From Andrena cerasifolii (taxonomy: Eukaryota; Arthropoda; Insecta; Hymenoptera; Andrenidae), in contig NC_135124.1 in NCBI RefSeq assembly GCF_050908995.1, positions 5,084,001 to 5,148,000 on the forward strand: a DNA stretch of 64,000 nt, written 5' to 3'. Position 1 is the stretch's first letter, and the number at the start of each line of letters is the position of its first letter. This document shows, one piece after another, positions 13,101 through 25,191 of this stretch. The notes under the pieces were generated by a model. That model was not told where the DNA came from. It did no database searches and saw only the letters and a program-made list of their open reading frames with translations. Position numbers and translations under genes: made by a program.

Positions 13101-13990
13101 TCCACAATTGAGTTCACCATCTTCTACTCCATGATTTACACTTCAAAGCGAAACACTGTTAAAGCTAACAGAGACTAAAGCTAGAGAGGTTGTTGGTACA
13201 TTGGATAAGCAGCTCCTGCTATCGATTCTCCAAGCCATCCACCTGTTCAAAAGTTATCCTCCATAGTAAAGCGTTCTACCCTCTTGCGAATCAACTGCGA
13301 AAGCAGAACTGAAATTCCCTCGATCCCGGACCGCTCGTGCTTGCGCCAAACTAGCGCTGCTACTGGTTTGTGCGGAAACTGCCCGAGGGTGGATAAGAAG
13401 GCGCGAGGTGGCGTAAAAAATTGTTCGGTCAGCGAGGGGAGGTATTGCACGGCCACACGGTATGACCAGCGACCACCGTACGGACGACCAACTATAAATA
13501 GATTCAAACTACCTGTAGACGCTCTCGGCCCGGTACAGTTGCGAGCTAGGCGGTGCAACGCGGTGCGCCACATGCGGAGAGCACATGCGGCGAGCTTAGC
13601 CACGGTTAACTGTATAACCGCGCGACGCCGTGCAAGCAGCACGCCGCGGCACACCGCAATTAACCAACGGACAACTTGCCGGCCGGCTAATAAACGAAAT
13701 AAGAGGAGTACGGAGACCGGCAGGCACCCGCGCCGTATCCTTGACATGGCCGCGATCGGATCAACCACCACCTAGACCGCATTCCGATCCGGCCGTGACA
13801 ACCGTGATGCCTGCTGACGATTCCCGCGATCGACAGCTTCGGTATACGATCCTCGTATCCCTGCGGTCGCTCTATGCGGGCATATGACAATTCCGGGAGG
13901 AGCAACGCGGTCGGATGAATCGCGACGGAGAACGGGTAAGCCGCGGTACGAGTTCACGCGGCGGAGACAGGTCTCAAGCATTTTGGGAGC
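13100..13990. other. GC-rich, CpG-rich island
   Basis: Frequent CG dinucleotides keep several frames open on both strands at once (13247-13771 minus and 13284-13775 plus overlap almost completely). That is expected of GC-rich non-coding DNA and argues against either being real. The island contains a TATA-box candidate (separate entry). Confidence 0.5.
13490..13545 (+). promoter_or_regulatory. Candidate TATA-containing core promoter
   Basis: CTATAAATAG at about 13490-13499 matches the TATA consensus well and stands out in a GC-rich island. An initiator-like ACAGTT lies about 45 bp downstream, further than the usual 30 bp. The first downstream ATG (13573) opens only an Arg/Ala/Thr-rich frame of no known family. 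This may be a chance match. Confidence 0.2.
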
Positions 13991-16980
13991 TTGAGGAGCA
14001 TTGCAATTTTCAGGCGGGTGATTAGAGTTGCGGTTAGTTTAGGTACATAGACGCTCCTTTTAGGGAAGATCCTAGAAAATGACATGGAGTTAGAGTGAAA
14101 GTGTTGATTATCTAGTTATTGCTTAGGTTTCTTTAGAAACGCGCGTGGTTTAGAGTGAAGATGAGCGATTTGGATTCTGTAGCAGTTGGCACTCTATTGA
14201 TAATAACAATTTACTTCATTCTGCCTCATTCAATAGCCGCAAATGCGCATACTTATTCCTATGGAACCAATCCGTTTTTTTTTTTAAATTTAATATAGAT
14301 ACTAATGGAGTCTTATCGAAGCTATCAACACAACTTTCGTCATGGCGCTTTAAGCTCGCTTTAATTAACAGCAGAGCCAATGAAACACTAGCATAAGCGG
14401 TGTTCAGTGTGATCGCTTCTTTAACCGTGCACCGAGCGCTCGGTAATATCACTTTGTTGCCTATGAATGAGTCGGCTGGATAGACGCTAGATTAGATCGG
14501 TCAAATTTTTCGAAACGGTTTACTGGTGAGACCGCATTCCTGTTTGCGTGCACGACACGTAATAGGCGCGTAATACCACGGTTCGCCATTCCGTGTAATT
14601 CTCGCTGCGAGGCTTTCAGAAGGAGCTTGCAAGAAGCGCCGATGATCCAATCGTTAAAGGAAACACAGACACAGTAACTGGCAGGGTGACGTAGTAAATT
14701 TTCCAATAACGATCCCGCTGGGACGCGTCGCGAAAACGAGTCCCCCGGCAGTGCAGTAAATTTTAAGAGCCTTGTGTCGCCACGTTATTGAAAAACAAAG
14801 CGATTACGTTCGATCACCTGTCGTCGGGGACAATCGAACTTCAATCCCGACCGGTATTATGCGCTCGCTACTTTTCAGAAAAGCAAAGTGTTTGAGACAA
14901 TCTTTGATTCCTACTAGAAAGTGAAGAGCTGGCAAGTAGGTGTTTGGTACCTTACACTTGAAGGAGTTAAAGTTTTTCGGTGGAAAGCTTGTGAAGAATA
15001 AAGGAGCTCTTTGCTGCAAGGATGACAATTAGAGAACATCAGAGTGAAATCTAATTACCCTACCGAGTCACGGGAAGATAAACAAGTGCAACCCCAGATC
15101 TATCAATCACGAGCGTGTTTGAAGGATTGCACGGTGTCGCGGCTCCGCAACAAGAGGGATTGTACAGTTCGATGCAAAATGACAGTACAAAATTACTCGG
15201 GTGTCCAGCTGAGATAATGGACTTGAAGTCAGGCGTCAGAGTTTCTAACAACTCACAGCGCACCAACGTGCTGACTGGTATTATTTATTACGCGCATTCA
15301 ACATTCATAATGCTCGCCAAACAAATCACCTGGAATACCTACTGGTCCGAAAAGTCACAGTTGAAAATACAAGCTTTGCTAAAAAAAAATATGGTCAAAA
15401 GTGTATTCGAGCTTACTACATACCTGCGTAGCTACAAGTATTACTTTTCGCCAGAAACACGATATACGTTTCCCTCTTAAAAATCTTTATTAGAACTCCG
15501 TTAACAGCGTTCGCCTCTCAGTAATGCTTAGGCAAGTGTTCTCTATTATGAAACGCTGGTCGATCATCCCCTGGCACACCACAGGACCTAACCATTCTCA
15601 TAATTTCTGTTATCAATTTTAACGGAACATGAGCAGCCGAGGTGCACGAACCCCTCGGCCCTATCTTCTGTCAACCCTTGTTCTCTTAACTGCCGACGAT
15701 TTCGGGCCGTCTTTAACAACCACCACCTGACGCAACAACTGTCTCGCCCTGAGATGGCAGTTGTCTTTAAAAGTGTGCCTAGGGTGGCGCGCAAGGGTGG
15801 AAAAGGGCAGATGCCGGTGGCGCGCGATTAGAAACGAATTTCTCGAAATAATGGGAGCCTTTAAAGGAAACAGGCCACCGCGCTTCACGCTACGATCTTA
15901 TCGCCGTCGATCGATCAAATTTCGATGGAAAGATACAGCTGGCGCGCACGAACGTAGGAAATAAGGATCTCTCGCGTCCGAAGACGGAGGTGCTGTTGCG
16001 AGTACGCATGATGAATATTCATTTGATAAATTGACGATTGGAGAGGGTCGTTAGACACGGGAGCATAGCGCGCGTAAATCGAATGCGTGCTCCTGCAGTC
16101 GGGTAAAAAGCCTCGGAGGAATCGCGTTGAATCCGATTAGTTTTGTTTCGTGTCACTTCGCGAGGGAATGCTTTTAAGTTGAGGAAATCGAACGGCAACT
16201 AGCTTTCGCAAGAAAGAAAGAGATCGAGGGTAGTGGAATTATTCCGCTATAAGTTCCTCTCGCCAATAAGCGCATCAATCTACGAACGATCACAGGAATT
16301 CGCGACTCTTCCTGCGAAGTAGGTAGCTCAGCAATTTCTCCTCCGACGGCAGGTTCTCGAAAGCTTCAAGAATTCTAACGAAGAAAATGGATCTTCCCTA
16401 AATTCTTCTCACTTGCAGAATCCATCCAGGCTCTTCAGAACGCCACTGCGGTGTCAACCGCCCATTAAGTGTTACTTCTACACTTGTCTCTCGGAAATCA
16501 TTTCTACCACTTTTCTCGGGTCGCACGCCATTCAATCATTCCGCTGGCAGATCTATCATTAATAGATACGAACAGTTAGCTACTTATAATTGGTGAATGT
16601 AAACACTGGATGTGTTGACCTATCCTTGCCGGTTTGTCGGTGTGAGTTACACGCACGTAACCATCGTCACTCTATTCAGCACCGGCGTGTGCACCACGAG
16701 CATCGCGTTTCGGCGCTCAGAAGCTTGCGTGTTCTCCGATCAGATGGCGTATTCGCGTTTAAAACATAATACCGAATTATTGAATCCTTACGGGACCAAC
16801 GACGAAGATTAAAACGCTGTATTTTTGGAATAATCACTGACTATGGTTCACCAATGTAAGCCCGCCTTTCGAATACCTTCTAAACTATTGCTTGCCATAC
16901 CGACGGAAATAACGCTAACACCTTTTGCGTGGGAAAAGCGGTTTCCCTTGATCAATTAGTTCACGAGCAATTGAAATTTC
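13990..16980. other. No recognisable gene
   Basis: Unique-looking DNA of intermediate GC. The longest frame (15115-15480 plus) has no recognisable domain. No repeat structure was noticed. Confidence 0.4.
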
Positions 16981-18955
16981 TTAGAGCTCTGAAAGGATCG
17001 CAATCTTACCCGAATTCGAGTCGCTTCGTCGTCGTGGCCGTCTTCGTCGTCTGCCTATATCCCTCGGTTACCGCTTAACCGCGCGTTGAAGTCTCTGAAT
17101 ATTCACTGAACACCCCGGCGACACTTCACTGTTCCTGCGCCCCGTCACACCGTTCACAGTGGTCTCTCATACCCGCACACGAAGCACGATTTTCTCCGTC
17201 ACAGAACAACCCCCTCTCGGTTATCTCCCAAATTCGTCCAGCACTCTTCGCGTTGCGTTCTCGGCAGAATTCAATCCCGTTTCCATGAACAAAATGCCGC
17301 CGCGCAACGAGCGCATAAACGCGTTTACTTGGAATTTACTTTGCGGATGAGATACAATTATGTTCGGTGTCTAATTCTGCCAGGTGTTTTCGATTTCAGA
17401 ATCAACCGACGGACAACCGGCCCTCGACGGGTTTTCCTGAACGGCTGTCAGAATCAGAGTTTATCGAGAGGATTCCGATGTTCGCCAAGCATCGCAGTTA
17501 CTTTCGGAGCTGGTCCACGGTGGAGGCCGACGATTCGCGGACGATAACGATGACGTTTCACAGATGCACCCAGACGAGATGTTCAATCACCGTGGATCAG
17601 GTGTCCATTAAGAGTGACCGGCTCGTTGGTCACCGTTGCGCGAAACCTTCCGGATCGCTGGTCCCGCTGATCGCGTGGCTGGACGCGTGTGATGTCAGGG
17701 GTGGGGGTGGTGGTGGTTCGACCGGTGAAAGAGGAAGCCTTCAGTGCCGATCGCCGACGGGGGTGACGATAAAATCGGCGACGAGATCGATCACAGTTCT
17801 ACTATATCGGAACACGCGAACAGGTGATAAACGTCCTCACTGGAGCTGGACTGAAGGGAGCCAGAGTGTGTTTGATCGAACGGTGAGAGGAGTCTAGCGG
17901 CGTGTTGTGCGACGGCCCATCGCGATCCCGCGTGAAAATCTCAGACGAGGAATGAGCCGGGCGTGCGCGAATCACAAGAATCCATAGATCTTTTTTCACA
18001 AGGATCTCGTAATCCTCGATTGTCCGCGAACCATGTTGAGCCAGGGGCAAAGGAGCTTCGCGAGGCTATCGGGGGTGGACCAAAAGCCCGGCCCCTGATC
18101 CAGATACCTTGTCAGGGATGACCGCGACACCGCCGAACGAGGGTCCACGAGACGGCGGGCAAACCGATGGATGTTCGTCGATGCGTAATCTCGAAGAACG
18201 ACGGACGCGGTAACGGCAGTCGTTATCCTTCTGTGGACAAGCAGCCACCGTGGTACCACACGAGCGAGCTTGGTCCCGCGCTTACGTCCTACGTCTTCGT
18301 GTCTACGTTCGCCGTTCTACCTCGTGGAGCGTGCAGCAGGAGGCGTGCTGTCCCGGACTGGACTAGCCTGGGCCCCTGGAGTAGAGAGGGCCGGTCGCGC
18401 TTCACCTCCGCTTCACTGGCCTCCCTCCACTTCGGCACAGCTCTCCTGCCTCTCTCTCTCTCTTCCACTCTTTCCCCGACCGACAGCCTGACTTCGTTTC
18501 TTCCTTCAGGTGAGCCTCGAACGGAACACCGAGGCTTACCTGTCTCTGCCTCCCCCTTCTACCGCGACCTCTCGCGATATCAGTCGGCTGAGGGGGAGAA
18601 AGACAGCGAGGGAGAGCGCGCAGGAGAGAGAGAGAGACGTGCCTGGATAGACAAGGACATGGGTTTAGCAGAAAGAGGGAGAGAGAGGGAGAGGTAGGAT
18701 GAAAACGGCCCCTCTTCTGTAACTTTCTTCGAGTCCTTTGGTGGACGGTCGTACCACGACGCCCCCACAGTGGTGCGAGGTGCAGAGAGACTGGATCGCG
18801 CGCGGCTGAAGAACTTCGAAATTCACCAGGTGATCCGTGAATCGGGCACAAAGCCCGAGATCACTGCTGCTCGCGCAAATCACTTCGCGCAGACACACCT
18901 GACGCTGCACAGGCTACTGGTGACTTTTCTCATGCTTGGAAATATACCCACGTAG
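16980..18955. other. GC-rich island with GAGA/CTCT tracts
   Basis: CpG-rich DNA with a CT-rich tract (about 18420-18480) followed by an AG-rich tract (about 18593-18695, including several GAGAGAGAG runs). The two tracts are partly complementary. GAGA runs near CpG-rich DNA are common around insect promoters, so this may be a promoter, an enhancer or a 5' non-coding exon. No frame shows a known domain. The frame at 18167-18697 owes its length to these simple tracts. Confidence 0.4.
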
Positions 18956-20278
18956 CATTCTGTCAGACCTAAATTTAAAGGAAAGTGACGTCTCCATTGG
19001 TGTTAGCTATGCGCTTTTGTAAATTAATTTACATCTACTGATACCTGTAAGAGAGTTTGACACATGAAATATGAGAATCCAAATGGAGAAGAGAATTATA
19101 TTCAGACGATAAGTCGAGTATGTTACTGTTGTGGCTCGTTTTGTTCACTGTGCTTTGCACAATTTACATCGGGGACTCTTTGCATTAAATATTTAAAAAC
19201 CCAACCCTGCGTATGACTCGCTTAATTGTTTATCGACATCCAAGTACTTAATATCAGAAATTGTGGAACACACGACGCAGTAATATATTTAAACTGGACA
19301 ACTACCTCTTTGTGACAGTCACCATAACCGTTCAAACACACAATCCACCAGTAATCAAGTTGACGGGTTCTACTTAGGTAACAGAAGTCTCCAGCGCCTA
19401 AAAGTCACAGTTCGTTTCTTGCAAATGACACTTGGTCTCGTCAATTAACCCAGACTTAACGCGCATTGCTGAATTTTCTGTCAATCGAAGGTTTAATCAA
19501 TGTCGCAAACGGCATGGGCTCGCGTGGGAACAGATACTTGTTGATTGCTCACCGATGCGATAAAATAGGCACGTGGCGAACGGCCCTCGATTTGATTAAT
19601 CTATTTAGTTGACGGTAAATGGGTAGTGCGCGCACTAGGTCCAAGATCCGAGAGGCAGGTCGACGCTCGGTTGACTGGTCGCGTCGGGAACGAAGTGAAA
19701 TTTCCGTCCGAAATTCCACGGCGATGGCAATGTCCACGCAGGATTGTTCACACCGTCACCGTTACGGGCGGAACCAGGCGGAACCACGCTCCTTGCACAG
19801 AACAAAATTTCCCTCCCCCTCCCCCCCTCGGTTAAATTGGACTTTGGGTAAAGTCCTTGCTCCTCGTTTATATTCCTCCGCTGGTTATAAATCAACGCGT
19901 TCGGCCATCGAGCCTAACGAAGCGCGTGGGCGTGTGAAACGGATTGAACGGAAGGCCATTGAATTTTTGTATAAATTTCTTCGCTCCGTCGGACGGATCG
20001 CCGCGCAGGATATGACCGGTGGCAGTTCAATAGCGGAAACGCGGTGTACTGACGGTGGTCTGCTTTAAATCTCATCGTGTTCGATAAATAATCAAACGGC
20101 AACATAATCTCTCACGGTGGAGAAACTAAAATTCGGATTGAACAGGTGGAGCTTCTGTTAAATTGACATCTGTAGCGTTCTGCTAATCATTACTAGAGAA
20201 TAGCTGGTAGGGTAGAGGTTTTTGTCAAGTAAATATCAGTTTCGCCTTTTGTATTTTATAATGTGGGTGCCTATTCCC
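18956..20278. other. No recognisable gene
   Basis: Intermediate-GC sequence. Overlapping frames between 19549 and 20068 lie on both strands and look like chance frames. No repeats noticed. Confidence 0.4.
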
Positions 20279-20409
20279 CTTGTCATATCAAAAGGAACCC
20301 GTTTCACGCGTGTAGAATGAGCTCATTGGCTCCGAGGAAGCGTTGGTTGGGGTATAGCCAATAGTAGCAGAGAACAGGTCTATGCGCAGGTTCCTTCTTA
20401 TATGACAGA
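20279..20409. mobile_element. Small TIR element, about 130 bp
   Basis: The left end TTGTCATATCAAAAGGAACC and the right end, read inverted as CTGTCATATAAGAAGGAACC, match at most positions. The interior has no frame. No target duplication was found. Its size and structure fit a MITE. Confidence 0.55.
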
Positions 20410-22124
20410 GTGTATACATGTCGTATTATCTTGTTTCATTCTCTCTGTAAACAGCTTCTATATGTTCTTTCAGCCTTTCGAGACCCTGCTGAGTGGTCGC
20501 ATCAATTTTACTAAATTATTTGTGGGTTCTACTGTCAGATTTAGAATCAGATCTTCGAAAGTTAGGTCAGCACGTGTAAGACCTCGCCCCATCGCTAAAT
20601 GTTCAGCTGAAAAACAGGAATAAAACGTTTTAAAAAGCAAGTTATGACGGATCTAATTAACGCAGTTCCACGGTATTTTTAAATTCTCTGAAAAACAGTT
20701 GGAGAGCAGTGGCCAACTTTTATGAGACACTCGTGGAAGCATATAAGTGTCAAAAGCAGACTGCTATCACGGTATCATGCAGTATAGCTTGATTTGAAAA
20801 CGATTGTGTCTCCGAAGTCCTGCTTGTAAACCTTGAATTTCAGTTGTCATCAGGCCCATTATGATAAAAACACTGGTGTACAAAATACAGGTGTTATATT
20901 CTTGGGAATGTTGCTCCCGTTTGAAGGAAGACAACTGTGTCCATTTGCACGTTAATCGATCTGCAAACATTCATCAAAATTTCATACCTTAATGTTCCAT
21001 AAAGAGCCTCTCGCGGGACGGTGTTTAAAAGACCTCAGTCATAATTAACTCTTAACGTATTCAAGGAAACATCGGCCTCCTTTTGCCCCGTACTCGTAGC
21101 CCATTCGTTACGTCGAGCTGTTTAAGTGTGTAGAATATTAAAGAGTCTTGGGAGCTATTTAACGATACCAGATGAAAAGTCGAGCACACGCATCCTGTCC
21201 GGCTGGTTCAACGGTCGTGCCATAAAAAAGTACGCGCAACACCTCGCCCCGTACTCGCCTCAGCCAAATAGTTATGCACCCCTTTGCCCTGGCCGGCCAG
21301 CCTGCAACAGTTCTAATAGCCGCGCGTCTATCCTCGCTGTTCGTTGCACTTGCTGAAACAGCTGTGGCACCTGTTCCCGGCTGGTGGTGTAAGGTGCAAC
21401 GTTCTCCCGAATGTCCCGCACAATTCCGTCGCGTTTCCACCGAGCCAACCCTGTTATATCCGTCTGGAATAGATCATTGGCCCGGGGTTAATGCTACCTC
21501 GTTACGTTTCTTCTCCCCTCAGCGCCTAACTTTTCCCTCTCGGCAACATTTGTTAACCGATGGCGAAGGCTAGATGGGTTTAGAACATTGCATCTGGAAG
21601 AGAAGACCCGACGCAACAGACCCGAGCACAAACGCGAGGCAAAAGAATCTTAAACAGGTGTGGAAAGAATGGATGATCTAAATCACACTTTCGGATGAGA
21701 ACTGCAGACGTATTTTATATCTATTTCGTTATTTTTAATGCAGAAGTAATTGTTGGGAAATATTTATCTGGTGGGCGGGCAAACGAGGGTGAGTCAGAAT
21801 TATTAGTTTTGCAGGAAGACACTTAGAATATTTAAGTTTTGGCCTTGGAAGCTGATGATATATATGTTAAAAGAAACTTTTATTTTTAACTACGGTTCAC
21901 AAAAAATAAACTGTTTAAGCTTGATGTAAAACTTGACTTATGCTCGCTTCCCAACCCACCAGAGATTTGGGATCTTAGACTTAAGGGAAAGTGATCCTGT
22001 CGATTTAATAAATAATATGTCGAGTCTCTCGCTGTAGATTAATGAAGAGATCAGCGATTAGCATCGTCATTGTTATTACTTAGTCGTGAGATTGTGGTGC
22101 GAATATAGGAAAATCGACTGGCCC
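20410..22124. other. No recognisable gene
   Basis: Short overlapping frames on both strands around 21126-21573 and nothing nameable. Low repeat content. Confidence 0.4.
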
Positions 22125-22288
22125 AAATAAATAATAATAATAATAATAAATGACTTTATTGCACCATTACAATTAAAATTACAATGGCGAGTAGGCGAGG
22201 ATCAGCATTAACTGCTACTTTACAAGCTAACCTAAAAAGTTGTTGGAAGATAAAAGAAAAGGAAAGAAAACAAATAGACTAACATTAA
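22125..22288 (-). mobile_element. LINE-like 3' tail with (ATT)n end, minus strand
   Basis: Read on the minus strand, the segment ends with a TGGTGCAATAAAGTCAT signal followed by about eight ATT units (22125-22150 on the plus strand). This is typical of 3' ends of insect non-LTR retrotransposons with short tandem tails. No reverse transcriptase frame remains. The palindrome at 22289 interrupts it at TTAA, and the flank after 23037 may be its continuation. Confidence 0.6.
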
Positions 22289-23037
22289 GGGGTTGTACAT
22301 AGTCAGACGACAAAAAAGAGGCGAATATTTGTGAATTTTTTTTGAAGAAGCAGAAGCATATATTTTTACAAAACTTTTTGCGTTTCAAAGAGCATCATTT
22401 AAAGAACATCTGGTAATTTTTTCGTAAAAAAATATTTAGGTTTATAATAAAATAACAAGCGACATCCAAGAAGCATTTTTAAAAATTTGGTTTTGCGGTG
22501 AGCACTGCCATTTGGAACCAGATTATGTAAAATCAAAAAACAAAAAAGATTTCGTTAGTATATTAATGTATCCTGTGATTAACGGAGGGAATTTTCGAAA
22601 GATTAATTTAAAATAAAATGACGGCTATTTAAAGTTGTTGTCCTGATTTTTACACGAAAAAATCACGCGAAAAAATCAGGATTTCAACTTTAAATAGCCG
22701 CCATTTTATTTTAAATTAATCTTTCGGAAATTCCCTCCGTTAATCACAGGATACATTAATATACTAACGAAATCTTTTTTGTTTTTTGATTTTACATAAT
22801 CTGGTTCCAAATGGCAGTGCTCACCGCAAAACCAAATTTTTAAAAAGGCTTCTTGGATGTCGCTTGTTATTTTATTATAAACCTAAATATTTTTCTACGA
22901 AAAAATTACCAAATATTCTATAAGTATTGCTCTTTGAAACGCAAAAAGTTTTGTAAAAATATATGCTTCCGCTTCTTCAAAAAAAATTCACAAACATTCG
23001 CTTCTTTGCGGCCACCTGACTAGGTATAACCCCTTAA
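22285..23037. mobile_element. TTAA-flanked palindromic element, copy 1 (745 bp)
   Basis: The element GGGGTTGTAC...GTATAACCCC (22289-23033) is flanked by TTAA on both sides (22285-22288 and 23034-23037). Its two arms of about 370 bp are nearly complete inverted copies that meet near 22660-22680 around an AAAAAATCACGCGAAAAAAT centre. TTAA duplication with 5' GG-starting ends is described for the Kolobok superfamily and TTAA alone for piggyBac; with no transposase here the assignment is inferred. A full copy lies at 53543-54286 and a single arm at 55178-55556. Confidence 0.88.
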
Positions 23038-23131
23038 ATACAATAAAGTAAAATAACTAGGAACAAGATAAGAATAAGAAAAAGCCATTTACATAGCGAA
23101 CCGTGAGAGGAATGACCATAGAACGTACGTG

Positions 23132-23342
23132 CAGGAGCGGATTTGGGATTTTCGGGAGGAGGGGAGGCGTAAGTCTGCGAAATAAACCAGGGACTTTCCC
23201 GATAATATTTTCCTGCTAAATGAAAAAGTGTTTTTTTTTTGTTGGTATCAATTTATAATATTTTCTCTCATATTGCTGAGTTAAAATAAGTATTTTTCCC
23301 TTGAGGGAGGGGCGCCTCCCCCCCCCTCTGAATCCGCCACTG
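23132..23342. mobile_element. hAT-type MITE with perfect 8-bp target duplication
   Basis: The left end CAGGAGCGGATTTGGG and right end GAATCCGCCACTG are inverted relatives. They are flanked by CGTACGTG on both sides (23124-23131 and 23343-23350). An 8-bp duplication and CAGNGGCGGAT-type ends are hallmarks of hAT transposons. The 211-bp interior has no transposase. The perfect duplication suggests fairly recent insertion. Confidence 0.85.
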
Positions 23343-23826
23343 CGTACGTGGAAAAAAGCGCGGGAAACACATGGCTGAAAACGGGGTGGGGGGAAAAATG
23401 TGGATCAGCTGGTGTTCGGCGGCGATATCAAGAACGTGTGCACGTTCGACCGTTAAACGCCCTTCACCCTTCGCGAAGGTGAGCACATGGCCCGCACGAC
23501 GAAGGGTCTGCACTCCTCGAAGACACGCACGTTCCTCCTTCGCCGGTGTTCTTATTAATGGCATACATTATTACGGGGATGGTAGTAACGGCCGCGTCAA
23601 CGGTCCCCGGCACCTGACGCCTTGTAACGAGTTGGGCCCTACCATGGGCGGGGCCCCTTTCGTCCCTTTTCGTCACGACCACGTCGCCAAGTCGTCCCAA
23701 ACAAGTCCAGTAGCCGCGGCCTTTCTCGTCGCGATTGTGGTAGATACGAGACGGTGGCAAGGGAACTCGATCGCCAGTGAATATTCGGACGCGCTTAAAA
23801 CAGTTTATGGGCCTTTAATTGTAGAT

Positions 23827-24085
23827 TGTATTTGGCGCCTCCTCCTCAAGATCAAATCGTAGTACCCCTACTCTATGCGATTCGATCTTTTCGGAGGAGG
23901 CGCTTATACAATTCTAATCGAACTTCACTGGGTAAGTTCGTTCAATTATATAATTGTATTTAGCGCCTCCTCCTCAAGATCAAATCGCACAGAGTGGGGG
24001 TACTGCGATTTGATCTTTTCGGAGGAGGCGCTTATACAATTCTAATCGAACTTCACAAGGTAAGTTCGTTCAATTATATAATTGT
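23827..24085. repeat. Tandem duplication of a 128-bp hairpin unit
   Basis: Two direct units with a period of 128 bp (TTTGGCGCC at 23831, TTTAGCGCC at 23959). Each has inverted arms built on GCGCCTCCTCC, then AAGATCAAATCG, with a short loop of CCCCTACTCT type, followed by TTCTAATCGAACTTCAC and GTAAGTTCGTTCAATTATAT. The loops differ in orientation of the GTGGGGGTA/TACCCCTAC segment: one unit has it flipped. Confidence 0.9.
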
Positions 24086-24832
24086 TTTAAACGCGTAGTG
24101 AGTACTCATGGTAATCCTTTTTTCTTCGTTGCTGCGTTGGGAGATTAATTGATTTCGTTGTTGTATAACACTTTGTCATGGTTAGACTTTTCAACGTTGC
24201 CCTCAACCCAGGCCTCTTTTATTAGCGTACGCATCTTATGGTGTCACGTGATACAGATATTATCGTATTGTTGCAACGAAGAGTTCTCTCGGCGCACATC
24301 GTAACTCAAGGAACAAGGAACACGAACAGAAAAGGGGAACACGATGAACGAATGAACTATATTGTACAGAAGGGCTATAAGGAACTATAGTCTAAGTAAG
24401 TATCTCCGGCGCGGAGCGCTCGCGCCGTCTCTCGGATTTTTTTTCAATTTTGGGAGTATACGAGCGGCAACTGTTTAAGATTCAAACGTGAATATGCGTT
24501 TTGTAATTTATTGTTTAACGGGTTGTACGTGGTTACAGTAACATTAAAATACAGTAAAATAATGGTCTTAATAATACAAGCTGGATTCCATTTTTCTGTT
24601 CTTTCGTCTTCCCAAGACCGAGAAGGAAATCTATAAAATTGGAGATATACGACGTGCACGATTAGTATTTTTCACAAATAACGCGATGCGTTCTGCAGAA
24701 TTCATGTTTGAATGTTACAGTGAATTTGGTACAGAGTTTGCCCTTTAACTAATTTCAAACATCTAAAACTTCCGCTAATTTCACCCCCATTTCTTTCCCT
24801 ACTATATTCAACCACATTCGATTAATCATCCC
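24086..24832. other. No recognisable gene
   Basis: AT-rich sequence with short frames only; nothing recognised. Confidence 0.4.
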
Positions 24833-25183
24833 CTTAGACCATATATACCTATAGACACGGCCTGCTCTATATGAAGCCACGGGCAAAAGTGACGTCACTT
24901 GTGGACAAAAGTTAATTCAAAATGGTGTATAGTACCTCATACCATATATACAAGTGAGGTTATATCTTTTTCTGCGAATAATTTTGGAATAATTATTAAT
25001 AAAGGTGCAAACATGTTGTATAAAGAATTGCAAAGACAATGATTAAATCGCATTTTCGGAAATATTTATACATCGCTGTAACTTCCATCGTTACTTTGCC
25101 CACATGTGACGTCACGTGGATGATTTAATCTTTGCGTCAAGGCAGTTACCTGAAGCCGTGTCTATAAGTATATATGGTCTAAA
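24833..25183. mobile_element. TIR element of about 350 bp
   Basis: The ends are inverted copies of TTAGACCATATATACYTATA extended by GACACGGC. Flanks ATCATCCC (24825-24832) and ATCATTCC (25184-25191) agree at 7 of 8 bases, consistent with an 8-bp target duplication. Both subterminal regions carry TGACGTCAC, a CRE-like palindrome, in mirrored positions (about 24890 and 25110). No transposase frame. Confidence 0.75.
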
Positions 25184-25191
25184 ATCATTCC

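Noticed and set aside
12532..13107. 191-codon minus-strand frame starting MWKLSFLLNH
   Set aside because: Basic, Leu/Ser-rich, no recognisable domain; other frames are open in the same region.
13247..13775. Overlapping frames of 174 and 163 codons on opposite strands
   Set aside because: Both are open because of CpG-rich composition, neither shows a known domain, and they overlap almost entirely.
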